Shown piece by piece: positions 52,998-63,033 of a stretch of DNA of 64,000 nucleotides (position 1 is its first letter; each line of letters starts with the position of its first letter). The stretch lies in assembly GCF_022341425.1 (NCBI RefSeq), contig NZ_JABFUC010000005.1, positions 218,146 through 282,145 on the forward strand. Reading direction: 5' to 3'. Below the pieces are notes generated by a model, which was given only the letters and a program-made list of their open reading frames with translations, was not told the DNA's origin and searched no databases. This DNA is from Billgrantia campisalis. GTDB lineage: Bacteria > Pseudomonadota > Gammaproteobacteria > Pseudomonadales > Halomonadaceae. Position numbers and translations under genes: made by a program.

Positions 52998-54985
52998 ACA
53001 CGGAGAGTCACTCTCAGCTGGCGGCCTTCATCTGGTCCGTGGCGGACCTGCTGCGCGGCGATTTCAAACAGTCCCAGTACGGCCGCATTATCCTGCCCTT
53101 CACCCTGCTGCGGCGTCTGGAGTGCGTGCTGGAGCCCACCAAGGCCGACGTGCTGCGCGCCGCCGGGGAACACCAGGCCAAGCCCGAGGCGGTGCGCGAG
53201 AAGCTGCTGCTGCGCGCCGCGGCTCAGCCCTTTTTCAATGCCTCGCCGCTGACGCTCGGCACCCTCTCCGACACCCAGACCGGCGACGACCTGATGAGCT
53301 ACGTGCAGTCGTTCAGCCAGGACGCCCGGGAGATCTTCGAGCACTTCGAGTTCGAGAGCTTCGTCCAGCAACTCGGCGCCAATGACCTGCTCTACCAGGT
53401 GGTGCAGCGCTTCGCCGCCATGGACCTGAGTCCGCAGCGTCTGACCAACTTCGGCATGGGCCTGGTGTTCGAGGAGCTGATTCGCAAGTTCGCCGAGAGC
53501 TCCAACGAGACGGCGGGGGAGCACTTCACCCCCCGCGACATCGTCCACCTGACCACCTCCCTAGTGCTCACCGGCCAGGAGGAGAAGCTGCGCCCCCATG
53601 GCATCGTCACCGTCTACGACCCCACGGCGGGCACCGGCGGTTTCCTCTCCGAGAGTGAGGAGTACATCCAGCAGGTCAGCCAGGACGTGACCGTCTCGCT
53701 GCACGGCCAGGAGCTCAACCCCGAGTCCTACGCCATCTGCAAGGCCGATATGCTGATCAAGGGGCAGGCGGTGGAGCGGATCAAGCTCGGCAACACCCTC
53801 TCCGACGACCAGCTCCCCGGCGAGCGCTTCGACTTCATGCTCTCCAATCCGCCGTTCGGCGTGGAGTGGAAGAAGGTGCAGAAGCCGATCACCGACGAGC
53901 ACAAGCACAAGGGCTATGAGGGCCGCTTTGGCCCCGGCCTGCCGCGGGTCTCCGACGGCTCGCTGCTGTTTTTGATGCATCTGGTGAGCAAGATGCGCCC
54001 GCGCCAGGAGGGCGGCTCGCGCATCGGCATCATCCTCAACGGCTCGCCGCTCTTCACCGGCGGCGCCGGCAGCGGCGAATCGGAGATTCGCCGCTACCTG
54101 CTGCAGCACGACCTGGTGGAGGCCATCGTCGGCCTGCCCACGGACCTCTTCTACAACACCGGCATCGCCACCTATGTGTGGATTCTCTCGAACCTCAAGC
54201 CCGCCGAGCGCCGCGGCCAGGTGCAGCTGATCAACGCCACCGGCCGGGCCAGTAAGATGCGCAAGTCGCTCGGCAGCAAGCGCCAGTTCGTCGCCGACCG
54301 CGACATCGAGGAGATCGTGCGCTTCTACGGCGCCTGCCAGGAGAGCGAGGAGAGCAAGCTGTTCCCGGCGGAAGCCTTCGGCTATCGACGCATCACTGTG
54401 GAGCGCCCGCTGCGCCTCAACTTCCAGGCGAGCCCCGAGCGCCTGGCCCGGCTCGATGATGAGAAGCCCCTGCAGAAGCTCGATGAGGCCGAGCGCGAGG
54501 CGATCAAGGCCGCCTGCGCCATCCTGGACCCGGAGCAGCTCTACAACAACCGCGACGCCTTCACCAAGGCGCTGAAGGCCGCACTCAAGGCAGAACTGAA
54601 ACAAGAGCGGTTGAAGATCGGCGCCCCGGTGCAGAAGGCGATCTTGAGCGCCCTCTCCGAGCGCGACCCGGCGGCCGACATCTGCCTCGACAAGAAGGGC
54701 AACCCCGAGCCCGACACCGGCCTGCGCGACAACGAGAACGTGCCGCTGAATGAGTCGGTATACGACTACTTCGAGCGCGAGGTGAAGCCCCACGTCCCCG
54801 ACGCCTGGATCGATGAAGAGAAGCGCGACCCGCTGGACGGCCGCATCGGTATCGTCGGCTTCGAGATCCCCTTCAACCGGCACTTCTACCAGTTCACCCC
54901 GCCGCGCCCGCTGGAGGAGATCGACGCCGACCTCAAGGCCTGCACCGACCGGATCAAGCGGATGATCGAGGAGCTGTCGGCATGA
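52994..54985 (+). CDS. hsdM: Type I restriction-modification DNA methyltransferase subunit
   Basis: This is a 663-residue N6-adenine methyltransferase that modifies host DNA as part of the HsdM2S complex. I use the GTG at 52994 with GGGGAA before it. Domains are the N-terminal HsdM helical domain ([21 protein letters not shown]), the methylase core with motif [14 protein letters not shown] (about 205) and motif IV NPPFG (about 290), and a long helical C-terminus. The length is larger than the common 500-520 residues, as in several HsdM proteins with an extended tail. The stop overlaps the AlbA_2 gene by four bases. Confidence 0.95.
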   Translation: MNTESHSQLAAFIWSVADLLRGDFKQSQYGRIILPFTLLRRLECVLEPTKADVLRAAGEHQAKPEAVREKLLLRAAAQPFFNASPLTLGTLSDTQTGDDLMSYVQSFSQDAREIFEHFEFESFVQQLGANDLLYQVVQRFAAMDLSPQRLTNFGMGLVFEELIRKFAESSNETAGEHFTPRDIVHLTTSLVLTGQEEKLRPHGIVTVYDPTAGTGGFLSESEEYIQQVSQDVTVSLHGQELNPESYAICKADMLIKGQAVERIKLGNTLSDDQLPGERFDFMLSNPPFGVEWKKVQKPITDEHKHKGYEGRFGPGLPRVSDGSLLFLMHLVSKMRPRQEGGSRIGIILNGSPLFTGGAGSGESEIRRYLLQHDLVEAIVGLPTDLFYNTGIATYVWILSNLKPAERRGQVQLINATGRASKMRKSLGSKRQFVADRDIEEIVRFYGACQESEESKLFPAEAFGYRRITVERPLRLNFQASPERLARLDDEKPLQKLDEAEREAIKAACAILDPEQLYNNRDAFTKALKAALKAELKQERLKIGAPVQKAILSALSERDPAADICLDKKGNPEPDTGLRDNENVPLNESVYDYFEREVKPHVPDAWIDEEKRDPLDGRIGIVGFEIPFNRHFYQFTPPRPLEEIDADLKACTDRIKRMIEELSA

Positions 54986-56661
54986 GTGAAGAAGGCCAGT
55001 TGCTTGACAAGAAGTCTTTGCGAGCCGTTAGTGGCAAATCGGCCAACTGGGATGAGCTGGCCAAGGACTGTGTTGCTTTCGCCAATGCGACAGGCGGTAC
55101 GCTGCTTATTGGCATCGAAGACAGTGAGAGTGAACCGCCTGTGGGCCAAGTCGTTCCTCCCACCTTGCCCGATACGCTTCGGCGCAAGATCTCGGAGCGC
55201 ACCGTCAATGTCACGCTACTTCCTACTGTCATCATCGCCGACGGCGGTGGGCAATACATTAGTCTGGCTATTCCGCGCTCACAATCGGTTGCTTCCACTA
55301 CCGACGGGCGCTATTTCCTTCGTATTGCTGACCAGAGCAAACCCGTCACCGGTGACGATGTGATGCGGCTTGCAACTGAGCGTTCCGCGCTGCCTTGGGA
55401 GGTTCAGACCACTCTGCGGGTAGCTCGCTCAGAGGTGGATCCGACCAAGTGTGGAAGACTGGTCAGGGCGCTGCGTGACTCTGATCGTGTGAAACCCTCG
55501 GTCAAGGAAAAGACCGATAGGGAGCTGCTGGATCACTATCAGCTTTCCCATGGCGAATTTCTGACGCATTTGGGTATTCTGTGCTTGGGAAAGCAATATC
55601 ACCGTGCTCAGTTGCCCACCGCGCCGGTCATTCAGTTCATCAAGCGTGATGAACATGGTCAAAAGGTGAACAAGCTGGCCTGGGACGACCATACGCTGAA
55701 CCCGATGGAGCTGGTAGAAGCGGTCTGGCTTGATGTACCGGATTTTCGCGAACGCTATGAGCTGCCGGATGGGCTATACCGCCAGCATGTGCCGGCCTTC
55801 GATGAGATCGTGATCCGTGAGCTATTGGTCAATGCCCTAGTGCATCGCCCCTATACTCAGCGTGGCGATATCTTCCTGAATCTATACCCTGACAAATTGG
55901 AAGTGGTAAATCCCGGCCCTTTGCCGCTGGGGGTGACGCCGCAGAACGTGCTGCACACCACGGTGCGTCGCAATGAGCACCTTGCTCGATTGTTTCACGA
56001 TCTCAAACTGATGGAGAGGGAGGGCAGCGGCTTCGATAAGATCTATGAAGTCTTGCTATCCCAGGGCCGGCCTGCCCCTGAGCTGATGGAGCGTCATGAT
56101 CGAGTTCAGGTGACGATCTACCGACGCATCCTGAAACCCGAGGTTATCGACTTCATCGCCAAGGCGGATCAGACCTATCAGCTTACTCAACGCGAACGTA
56201 TCGCCTTGGGCTTGCTGGCCCAGCATGAGGCCATGACAGCGAGGGAGTTGATCGGAGCCTTGGAGCTGTCCTCTGCGGAAGCCCTGCAGCCTTGGCTAAG
56301 GCGACCTCTCGACTGGGGGGTCGTGCAGACCAGAGGGCGCACTCAGGCCACACGTTACTTTATTACTCCCGAGCTGCTGCAAGCCCTCGACTTTGTCAGC
56401 GGCACCTCTCTGAAACGTATCGAACCATATCGTTTGCTGGCACTGATAGAAGAGGATGTCGGTCACTATCCAGGATCACGGATCGGGCAGATCCATGAGC
56501 GGGTGGGGCCAGAGATTCCTCGCTCGCGCATCAAGCGCAGCATCACGCAACTGGTCGATGAGGGCAGGCTGGTTTCAGAGGGGGTGCGCAGTGGGACACG
56601 TTATCGACTTCCATCACTTGGCTCGCATCCTGGTCAATCCGATGAGGATGAGCCAAGGTGA
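54982..56661 (+). CDS. AlbA_2/Schlafen-like ATP-binding protein in the RM locus
   Basis: This 559-residue cytoplasmic protein belongs to the COG2865 type. The N-terminal AlbA_2 (Schlafen) domain (about 1-125) has [25 protein letters not shown] HATPase_c_4-like domain follows (about 230-390, [20 protein letters not shown] and [14 protein letters not shown]), and winged-helix-like segments lie near the end. Such proteins are often found inserted between hsdM and hsdS, and may assist or guard restriction; no biochemical role is proven. It has lower GC than hsdM. Its start overlaps the hsdM stop, so it is co-translated. Confidence 0.88.
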   Translation: MSEEGQLLDKKSLRAVSGKSANWDELAKDCVAFANATGGTLLIGIEDSESEPPVGQVVPPTLPDTLRRKISERTVNVTLLPTVIIADGGGQYISLAIPRSQSVASTTDGRYFLRIADQSKPVTGDDVMRLATERSALPWEVQTTLRVARSEVDPTKCGRLVRALRDSDRVKPSVKEKTDRELLDHYQLSHGEFLTHLGILCLGKQYHRAQLPTAPVIQFIKRDEHGQKVNKLAWDDHTLNPMELVEAVWLDVPDFRERYELPDGLYRQHVPAFDEIVIRELLVNALVHRPYTQRGDIFLNLYPDKLEVVNPGPLPLGVTPQNVLHTTVRRNEHLARLFHDLKLMEREGSGFDKIYEVLLSQGRPAPELMERHDRVQVTIYRRILKPEVIDFIAKADQTYQLTQRERIALGLLAQHEAMTARELIGALELSSAEALQPWLRRPLDWGVVQTRGRTQATRYFITPELLQALDFVSGTSLKRIEPYRLLALIEEDVGHYPGSRIGQIHERVGPEIPRSRIKRSITQLVDEGRLVSEGVRSGTRYRLPSLGSHPGQSDEDEPR

Positions 56662-56855
56662 TGAGCTAAAATGAAGAATTTTCTTTATTTATCAGATGGT
56701 TGTGCTTGGTTTGGTTGGGTCTCCTATGCGCCAGGTGAGCCAAGCACACTGCGCCAAGCGCGATCCTATTCTGGCGGGTTTTTTGTGCCTGGCGGTTGGC
56801 TGGCCGGGCCCTCCTGGAGAGAGGCAGTGGCGAATACAAGGGAAGGGATGACGCG

Positions 56856-58205
56856 ATGAGCTTTCCGAAATATCCCGAGTACAAGGACTCTGGCATTGAT
56901 TGGCTGGGGGAAGTGCCGGCGCATTGGAGAGTTTGCAAGCTTGGATTCCAGTATAAGGTCGATCTGGGAAAGATGCTTGATGCAAAGAGAATCACAGGTG
57001 ATGCGTTAGTACCATATTTACGCAACCAAGATGTCCAGTGGGGCCGGATCAACACTGACAGCCTGCCGGTAATGGATATCTCTGAAGGCGAATTAGAACG
57101 ATATACCGTCAGGCACGGTGACATACTGGTTTGCGAGGGCGGAGACGTAGGACGAGCAGCGTTATGGGCCGGTTCTGATCGGAAGGTTGGATTCCAGAAA
57201 GCATTGCACCGGCTTCGCCCTTGGACCAGGGGCTCTCAGAAATCAGAATACTTATTGGCTGTTTTATTTGCAGCGAAGATCAGTGGTTACTACGACCAGG
57301 ATGAGTCAAAAGCCACAATAGCTCATCTTCCGGCGGAGAAGTTCCGCCAGTTGCGGTTTCCTTTCCCTCCAGCCCAAGAGCAGCAGATAATTGCCGCCTT
57401 TCTCGACCATGAAACCGCTCGCATCGACGCCTTGGTGGAGGAGCAGAAGCGCCTGATCGAACTGCTCAATGAGAAGCGCCAGGCGGTGATCTCCCATGCC
57501 GTCAAAAGCTTTGGTGATGGTCCGGCAGGAAAGCTGGGGTACTACATAGACCTGCTCCCCGGGTATGCGTTTCCCAGCAGTGGCTTCGACCATGATACTG
57601 GAGTCCGGCTTCTACGCGGAGTCAATGTCAGTGTCGGCTCTACTCGTTGGGACGATGTGGTTTATTGGCCTTATGATGAAAAGATCCGAGGGCTTGATGA
57701 ATACTGGCTCAAGGAAGGTGATTTAGTCATCGGGATGGATCGACCATGGATCAGTAGCGGTGCGCGTGTAGCAAGAATAAAAAATAGTGACCTTCCGGCA
57801 CTGCTGTTACAGCGCGTCGCTAGGGTTAGAGCGAGAAATGGCCTTGATCAAGACTTCTTAGAGCTGGCTCTCTCAAGCCAAGAGTTCAAGGACAGTATTG
57901 AGGCTGACATGACGGGGGTTAGTGTTCCCCATATTAGCCCCGAGCAGATATCCTCCTTCCGGATTGCGCTGCCCAAGGTTGATAAGCAATCTGAAATTGT
58001 TCAAGAAGCACGTCGAGAGCTAGACAAGCTCACGCAGCTGCTTGAAGAGGCGTCCATCAATATTACTTTAATGCAGGAACACCGCTCCGCCCTGATTTCC
58101 GCCGCCGTTACCGGGAAGATCGACGTGCGTGGCTGGCGGGCCGATCAACAGCCTGAGCAATCCGAGGTGTTGATGGCCGCCGAAGAGCGGGCCTCCTACA
58201 GCTGA
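56856..58205 (+). CDS. hsdS: Type I restriction-modification specificity subunit
   Basis: This 449-residue protein chooses the DNA target. It starts YPEYKDSGIDWLGEVPAHW, the common HsdS opening. It has two target-recognition domains (about 20-180 and 235-395), each followed by a coiled-coil spacer (LDHETARIDALVEEQKRLIELLNEKRQAVISHAV and EARRELDKLTQLLEEASINITLMQEHRSALISAAVTGKIDV). The site sequence cannot be predicted. The ATG at 56856 was chosen for the family-like opening. A 194-base low-GC gap separates it from the AlbA_2 gene, with a weak 62-codon frame that I do not trust. Confidence 0.94.
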   Translation: MSFPKYPEYKDSGIDWLGEVPAHWRVCKLGFQYKVDLGKMLDAKRITGDALVPYLRNQDVQWGRINTDSLPVMDISEGELERYTVRHGDILVCEGGDVGRAALWAGSDRKVGFQKALHRLRPWTRGSQKSEYLLAVLFAAKISGYYDQDESKATIAHLPAEKFRQLRFPFPPAQEQQIIAAFLDHETARIDALVEEQKRLIELLNEKRQAVISHAVKSFGDGPAGKLGYYIDLLPGYAFPSSGFDHDTGVRLLRGVNVSVGSTRWDDVVYWPYDEKIRGLDEYWLKEGDLVIGMDRPWISSGARVARIKNSDLPALLLQRVARVRARNGLDQDFLELALSSQEFKDSIEADMTGVSVPHISPEQISSFRIALPKVDKQSEIVQEARRELDKLTQLLEEASINITLMQEHRSALISAAVTGKIDVRGWRADQQPEQSEVLMAAEERASYS

Positions 58206-58220
58206 AGGTGAGGAGCACCC

Positions 58221-58334
58221 ATGACCCAAGGACGTAGCATTCGGCTCTTTCTGGTGGATGGCACGCCCAACGGCCTTCTCATCGACCATGAGCCAGGAAG
58301 AAAAGTTTTAGTCAAGACTAGAGATTGCTATTGA
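58221..58334 (+). pseudogene. 5' remnant of a GIY-YIG nuclease family gene
   Basis: A 37-codon frame with AGGAG before its ATG begins MTQGRSIRLFLVDGTPNGLL, which is the standard opening of the GIY-YIG family proteins often found next to hsdS. After about residue 20 the sequence changes to unrelated AT-rich DNA and stops. The catalytic part is missing. Confidence 0.6.
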
Positions 58335-58456
58335 TGTGGTATAGGGTTTATCTCTGAATATGACAATCTGGTTCTTCGTCATTTGCATTCTGAGAGATAA
58401 GGTTTATCTTTTTGGTACGATTAATGTTTTGAGGATGACATGGAGATTTCTCTGAT

Positions 58457-58810
58457 ATGAGCCATGAGTATATGATTTCATTCGGCGCGTTTGTCTTATC
58501 TGCAATTGCGTTTTCTCTATCTCTTGTTGTCGCCAGTGTAAGTCAATATGAGAGTCGTATGCAGGTTATTATTTCTCATCTTTTGCCAAAAAGCATTGAT
58601 AGCGATGGAAGGATTATGGACGATATGAAGTCGATGCTTGCTAATGAAAAAGTTGTTTTAGATAAATGCTGCGTGGGTGAGCGAAAAGCTTTGGTGGATA
58701 AATATTGCAAGCTTTACAAAGCAAAAAAGAATCGGGATAAAATTTTCTTTGGTTTTGTGGTTTTTGCTGTTCTAGTGGCTGTTGTTCTCGTGATTGGAGT
58801 TTATAAATAA
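58457..58810 (+). CDS. Small two-helix membrane protein, AT-rich, unknown function
   Basis: This is a 117-residue protein of unknown family. Helix 1 (about 7-28, ISFGAFVLSAIAFSLSLVVA) and helix 2 (about 96-115, FFGFVVFAVLVAVVLVIGVY) flank a charged, Lys-rich middle of about 65 residues with three cysteines (CC at about 74, C at about 88). The coding DNA is far more AT-rich than anything else in the window. It sits between a broken GIY-YIG gene and the SRAP gene inside an RM locus, so it looks recently acquired. A phage-defence or toxin role is possible but unsupported by motif. Confidence 0.65.
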   Translation: MSHEYMISFGAFVLSAIAFSLSLVVASVSQYESRMQVIISHLLPKSIDSDGRIMDDMKSMLANEKVVLDKCCVGERKALVDKYCKLYKAKKNRDKIFFGFVVFAVLVAVVLVIGVYK

Positions 58811-58829
58811 TAGATTTGTTGGATAGTCC

Positions 58830-59486
58830 ATGTGCGGCCGTTTCGCGTTCTACAGCGACTTCCCCAGCCTGGCTGCCTCCCTCAAGCTGCCGCTGGCCGA
58901 GGGCGAGCTGACGCCGCGCTACAACGTCGCGCCGGGCACCTGGATTTCGGCGGTGCGCCGGCATGATGACAGCGGCCAGCTGAGTCTGGATGCGCTGTGG
59001 TGGGGCTACCGGCCCCACTGGGCCGATGACAGGGCACCGCAGCCCATCAACGCAACCGTCGAGAAGGTCGCCATCTCGCCCTATTTCCGCGGCGCCTTTG
59101 CCCGTCACCGCTGCCTGGTGCCGGCAAACGGCTGGTACGAGTGGCTAGCCGTGGAGGGCCGCAAGCAGCCCCACTACCTGACGCGCCGCGACGGCGAGCC
59201 GCTATGGTTTGCCGGGATCTGGATCGAACGCCCCGACGGCAAGCCCGGCTGCGCGATCCTCACCGAGCCCGCCCGCGGCGTCGCCAAGGCGATCCACCCG
59301 CGAATGCCGCTGATACTGGATCAGCAGAGCCTGGAGCCCTGGCTCGATCCCGAGCTGATGGAACGCGAGACGATCCGCCATCTGGTCCATCACCTCCCAC
59401 ACGATCAGCTGACCCACTGGCCGGTGAGCACCCGGGTCAATCGCCCGGTGGAAGACGATCCGGCGCTGATCGAGGCGGAGAGCTGA
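58830..59486 (+). CDS. yedK: SRAP-domain (SOS response-associated peptidase, YedK/HMCES) protein
   Basis: This 218-residue protein forms a covalent adduct with abasic sites in single-stranded DNA, protecting them. The catalytic Cys2 is in MCGRF. Other family residues are in RYNVAPG (Asn about 32), PANGWYEW (active-site Glu) and HPRMPLIL (active-site His). It is complete. It sits between hsdS and hsdR, where it would normally have no functional tie; SRAP genes do recur in defence regions. A hairpin (59492-59510) follows. Confidence 0.94.
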   Translation: MCGRFAFYSDFPSLAASLKLPLAEGELTPRYNVAPGTWISAVRRHDDSGQLSLDALWWGYRPHWADDRAPQPINATVEKVAISPYFRGAFARHRCLVPANGWYEWLAVEGRKQPHYLTRRDGEPLWFAGIWIERPDGKPGCAILTEPARGVAKAIHPRMPLILDQQSLEPWLDPELMERETIRHLVHHLPHDQLTHWPVSTRVNRPVEDDPALIEAES

Positions 59487-59795
59487 AACATCACCAGTGT
59501 TGTTCTGGTGCCTGATGGCGAGCTGCGGTTTAGAAATGTGCCTGGAATCGCCCGTAAAGGCCGCTTTCAGAGCAAAACGTAAACCAGCTGAGGGACTGCC
59601 TATCGGTGCAGGGGCTATCACCTCGCATTAGCAACCGAGCCTATGTAAAGTTGGCAGCAGCGGCCAAGTTCACATCCTGCCAACAACACCCCCCACGCCT
59701 CTCATGGAAGCGCACCTTGGGGGGTTACTTTTTGTGTGCTAGGCGCGGACGTCGTAGGCTAAGGAAAATAAAGACGGATTCGGCAGGGGGAGATC
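59487..59795. other. Intergenic region between the SRAP gene and hsdR
   Basis: About 309 bases without a credible gene. It contains a CACCAG/CTGGTG hairpin (59492-59510) just past the SRAP stop. It also contains a larger stem (six C at 59689-59694 pairing with six G at 59719-59724, with CGC/GCG inside) followed by TTACTTTTT, a likely terminator at 59689-59734. hsdR then probably needs a promoter in the last about 60 bases, where GGGGGAG provides its ribosome site. Confidence 0.55.
59689..59734 (+). terminator. Probable terminator upstream of hsdR
   Basis: A C6/G6 stem with an extra A-T pair and inner CGC/GCG pairing is followed by a T-rich tract. It would end transcription from the SRAP side and make hsdR an independent unit. 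Confidence 0.5.
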
Positions 59796-62700
59796 ATGGC
59801 GGACAGCAGGGAAGCTCGGTTCCAGCAGGACATCATCGACGCCATGGTAGTCGGGGGCTGGAAGGCCGGCCAGGCCAGTGGCTATGACCGCGCCTCGGCG
59901 CTCTACACCGAGGATCTGCTGGGCTACGTGAAGGAGGCCTGGCCCGAGCGCTGGGAGAAGTTCTGCAAGGCCAACCCCCAGGCCTCGGAGTCCGTCTTCG
60001 TGCAGAAGGTGGTCCGAGAGCTGGAGCGGGCCGGCACCCTGGAGGTGCTGCGCCACGGCTTCAAGGTGCCGGGGGTGAAGTTCGACCTCTGCAGCTTCCA
60101 GCCCGACCACGGCATGAACCCCGATTCCCTGGCTCGCTACCGCGCCAACCGCCTGCGGGTGGTGCCGGAGGTCTCCTACTCGCCCCACGCACGGGAGAAG
60201 GGCCAGAGCGCTGGCCAGAACTACAATCCCCGCCTCGACCTGGTGCTGTTCGTCAACGGCATACCGACTGCCACCCTGGAGCTCAAGAGCCAGTTCAAGC
60301 AGACGGTGGAGAACGCCAAGCGCCAGTATCGCCAGGACCGCCCGATCAAGGATCCCGTCACCCGCAAGCCGGAGCCGCTGCTGACCTTCAAGCGTGGCGC
60401 CCTGGTGCACTTCGCGGTGAGCCAGGCCGAGGTGGCGATGACCACCCGGCTGGGCGGCAGGGACACTGTCTTCCTGCCCTTCAACCGCGGCACGGAGGAG
60501 GGCGGTGCCGGCAACCCGCCCGCGCCGGACGAGCAGAGCTACGCCACTGCCTACCTGTGGGAGCAGGTGTTCGCCCCGGACGCCTGGCTGAAGGTGCTCG
60601 GCCGCTTCCTGCACCTGGAGAAAAAGACCGTGGAGGACTTCCATGGCCGGCGCTCCACGAAAGAGACGCTGATCTTCCCGCGCTATCATCAGTGGGAGGT
60701 GGTCAATCGCCTGGTGCAGGCCACCCTGGCCGAGGGGCCGGGGCACCGCTACCTAGTGCAGCACAGCGCCGGCTCCGGCAAGTCCAACTCCATCGCCTGG
60801 TGTGCCCACCAGCTGGCCAATCTCTACGCCCAAGACGGCACCAAGCTGTTCAACTCGGTGATCGTGGTCACCGACCGTACCGTGCTCGACAGCCAGCTCC
60901 AGGACACCATCTACCAGTTCGAGCACGCCCACGGCGTGGTCTGCCCGATCACCCGCGACGTTGGCAACCAGAGCAAGTCGGAGCAGCTCGCCGAGGCGCT
61001 GGCCAGCAACACCCGCATCATCATCGTCACCATCCAGACCTTCCCGGCCCTGTTCGATGCCCTGGAAAAGCGCCCCAAGCTCGCCGAGGGCAACTACGCG
61101 GTGATCGCCGACGAGGCCCACTCCTCCCAGACCGGCAGCTCGGCCAGCAAACTCAAGGCGCTGCTGGCGGCCGCAGGTGAGGCCACAGAGGATGAGGGCG
61201 GCGGCGAGCGGGAAGTCAGCGCCGAGATGATGCTCGATGCCGCCGTCGCTTCGCGCCGCCCCAGCGAACGCATCAGCTACTACGCCTTCACCGCCACCCC
61301 CAAGGCCAAGACCCTGGAGCTGTTCGGACGTCCGCCGGATCCCGACCTGCCGGCCAGTGCCGACAACACGCCCGAGCCGTTCCACCTCTACTCCATGCGC
61401 CAGGCCATCGAGGAGGGCTTCATCCTCGACGTGCTGCAGAACTACGTCACCTACGGTACCGCCTGGAAGCTTGCCCACCCGGACGGCGAGGAGCAGGAGG
61501 TCGATTCCAAGAAGGCCTCGCGCACCCTGGCCAAGTGGGTGCGCCTGCACCCCTACAACATCGCCCAGCGGGTCGAGGTGATCGTCGAGCACTACCGCGA
61601 CAACGTCCGCCACCTGCTCGACGGCCAGGCCAAGGCCATGGTGGTCACCGCCAGCCGGCAGGAGGCGGTGCGCTACCAGCTCGCCATGCAGGCCTACATC
61701 CAGGCCCAGGGCTATGACGACGTGCACCCCATGGTGGCCTTCTCCGGCAGCGTGCCGCCCGACGAGGTGATCCCAGAGGAGGTCACCGAGACCAGCCGGC
61801 TGCTCAACCCCGGGCTGAAAGGGCGCGACCTGGCCGAGGCCTTCGACACCGACGACTTCAACGTGATGATCGCCGCCAACAAGTTCCAGACCGGCTTCGA
61901 CCAGCCCAAGCTGTGCGCCATGTACGTGGACAAGAAGCTCCAGGGCGTGGACTGCGTACAGACCCTCTCGCGGCTCAACCGGCTGTTTCCCGGCAAGCAG
62001 ACCTTCATCCTCGACTTCTACAACGATGAGCAGGAGATCCTCGACGCCTTCGCCCCCTACTACCGCAAGGCCGAACTGGCCGACGTCTCCGACCCCAACG
62101 TGGTCTTCGATCTGCAGCGCAGCCTGGACGCCAGCGGCATCTACCACTGGCCCGAGGTGGAGAACTTCGCCCGCGCCTTCTTCGACCCCAAGGCGCCGGC
62201 CTCGAGCCTTAGCTATCACTGCCGGCCCGCCCAGGACCGCTTCAAGGAGCGCTACCGGCTCACGCTCGAACAGCTGGAGACCTGGAAAGAAGCTCGGCGC
62301 CTCGCCGAGGGCAACGGCGACGACAAGGGCCTGAAGCGCGCCGAGCAGGAGCTTAAGGAGGCCGGCACCACCCGCGACGAGCTCGATCTGTTCCGCAAGA
62401 ACCTGCAGAGCTTCGTGCGTATCTACGAATTCCTCAGCCAGATCGTCACCTTCGACGACCCCGAGCTGGAGCAGCTGTGTGTCTACGCCCGGCACCTCTA
62501 CCCGCTGCTGCGCACCGACCGGCTGCTGGAGGAGGAGGTCATCGACGTCAGCGAGCTGGAGCTGACCCACTACCGCCTCACCAAGCGCGAGGAGAAGCGC
62601 CTGCAGCTGGAAGTCGCCGAAGGCAGCCCGCTCAAACCGGTCAGCGAAGTCGGCTCAGGCAAGCCCTTTGATCCCGAGAAGCAGCGCCTGGCCGAGATCA

Positions 62701-63011
62701 TCGACCGGCTCAACGACCTCTACGGCGCCGAAGTCAGCGACGACGACAAGCTGCACTTCGCCAACGGCATCGCCGACCGTATCGAACGCGACGAGGCGGT
62801 GATGACCCAGGTGCGCAGCCATGGTGAGGACCAGGTGATGCACGGCCTCTTCCCCAAGAAGGTCACTGACGCCGTGCTCGACGCCATGAGCGACCACGAG
62901 AAGCTCAGCATGCCGCTGCTGGAGGATGAGGAGACGGGAAGGCAGTTTGCGCTGTTGATCCTGAAGCTGTTGGCGGGGAGGACCGGGGGAGATGTGCAGC
63001 CAGGTACGTGA
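59796..63011 (+). CDS. hsdR: Type I restriction endonuclease subunit R
   Basis: This is a 1071-residue ATP-driven translocase and nuclease. The N-terminal PD-(D/E)xK nuclease shows LDLVLFVNGIPTATLELKSQ (Asp and Glu-x-Lys of the active site, about residues 148-167). The SF2 motor has Walker A (HSAGSGKSNSIAW, about 326) and DEAH-type Walker B (VIADEAHSSQTG, about 440). Motif III is SYYAFTATPKAKTL, and motif VI-like NRLFPGKQTFILDFYN lies near 725. The C-terminal helical region is long. It is complete and lies 4.8 kb from hsdM, on the same strand. Confidence 0.96.
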   Translation: MADSREARFQQDIIDAMVVGGWKAGQASGYDRASALYTEDLLGYVKEAWPERWEKFCKANPQASESVFVQKVVRELERAGTLEVLRHGFKVPGVKFDLCSFQPDHGMNPDSLARYRANRLRVVPEVSYSPHAREKGQSAGQNYNPRLDLVLFVNGIPTATLELKSQFKQTVENAKRQYRQDRPIKDPVTRKPEPLLTFKRGALVHFAVSQAEVAMTTRLGGRDTVFLPFNRGTEEGGAGNPPAPDEQSYATAYLWEQVFAPDAWLKVLGRFLHLEKKTVEDFHGRRSTKETLIFPRYHQWEVVNRLVQATLAEGPGHRYLVQHSAGSGKSNSIAWCAHQLANLYAQDGTKLFNSVIVVTDRTVLDSQLQDTIYQFEHAHGVVCPITRDVGNQSKSEQLAEALASNTRIIIVTIQTFPALFDALEKRPKLAEGNYAVIADEAHSSQTGSSASKLKALLAAAGEATEDEGGGEREVSAEMMLDAAVASRRPSERISYYAFTATPKAKTLELFGRPPDPDLPASADNTPEPFHLYSMRQAIEEGFILDVLQNYVTYGTAWKLAHPDGEEQEVDSKKASRTLAKWVRLHPYNIAQRVEVIVEHYRDNVRHLLDGQAKAMVVTASRQEAVRYQLAMQAYIQAQGYDDVHPMVAFSGSVPPDEVIPEEVTETSRLLNPGLKGRDLAEAFDTDDFNVMIAANKFQTGFDQPKLCAMYVDKKLQGVDCVQTLSRLNRLFPGKQTFILDFYNDEQEILDAFAPYYRKAELADVSDPNVVFDLQRSLDASGIYHWPEVENFARAFFDPKAPASSLSYHCRPAQDRFKERYRLTLEQLETWKEARRLAEGNGDDKGLKRAEQELKEAGTTRDELDLFRKNLQSFVRIYEFLSQIVTFDDPELEQLCVYARHLYPLLRTDRLLEEEVIDVSELELTHYRLTKREEKRLQLEVAEGSPLKPVSEVGSGKPFDPEKQRLAEIIDRLNDLYGAEVSDDDKLHFANGIADRIERDEAVMTQVRSHGEDQVMHGLFPKKVTDAVLDAMSDHEKLSMPLLEDEETGRQFALLILKLLAGRTGGDVQPGT

Positions 63012-63033
63012 TGTTTCCACCTATGGGTTAATG

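Noticed and set aside
56671..56859. A 62-codon frame between the AlbA_2 gene and hsdS
   Set aside because: No recognisable pattern, no clear ribosome site, and it overlaps the hsdS start; it may be a chance frame in low-GC DNA.
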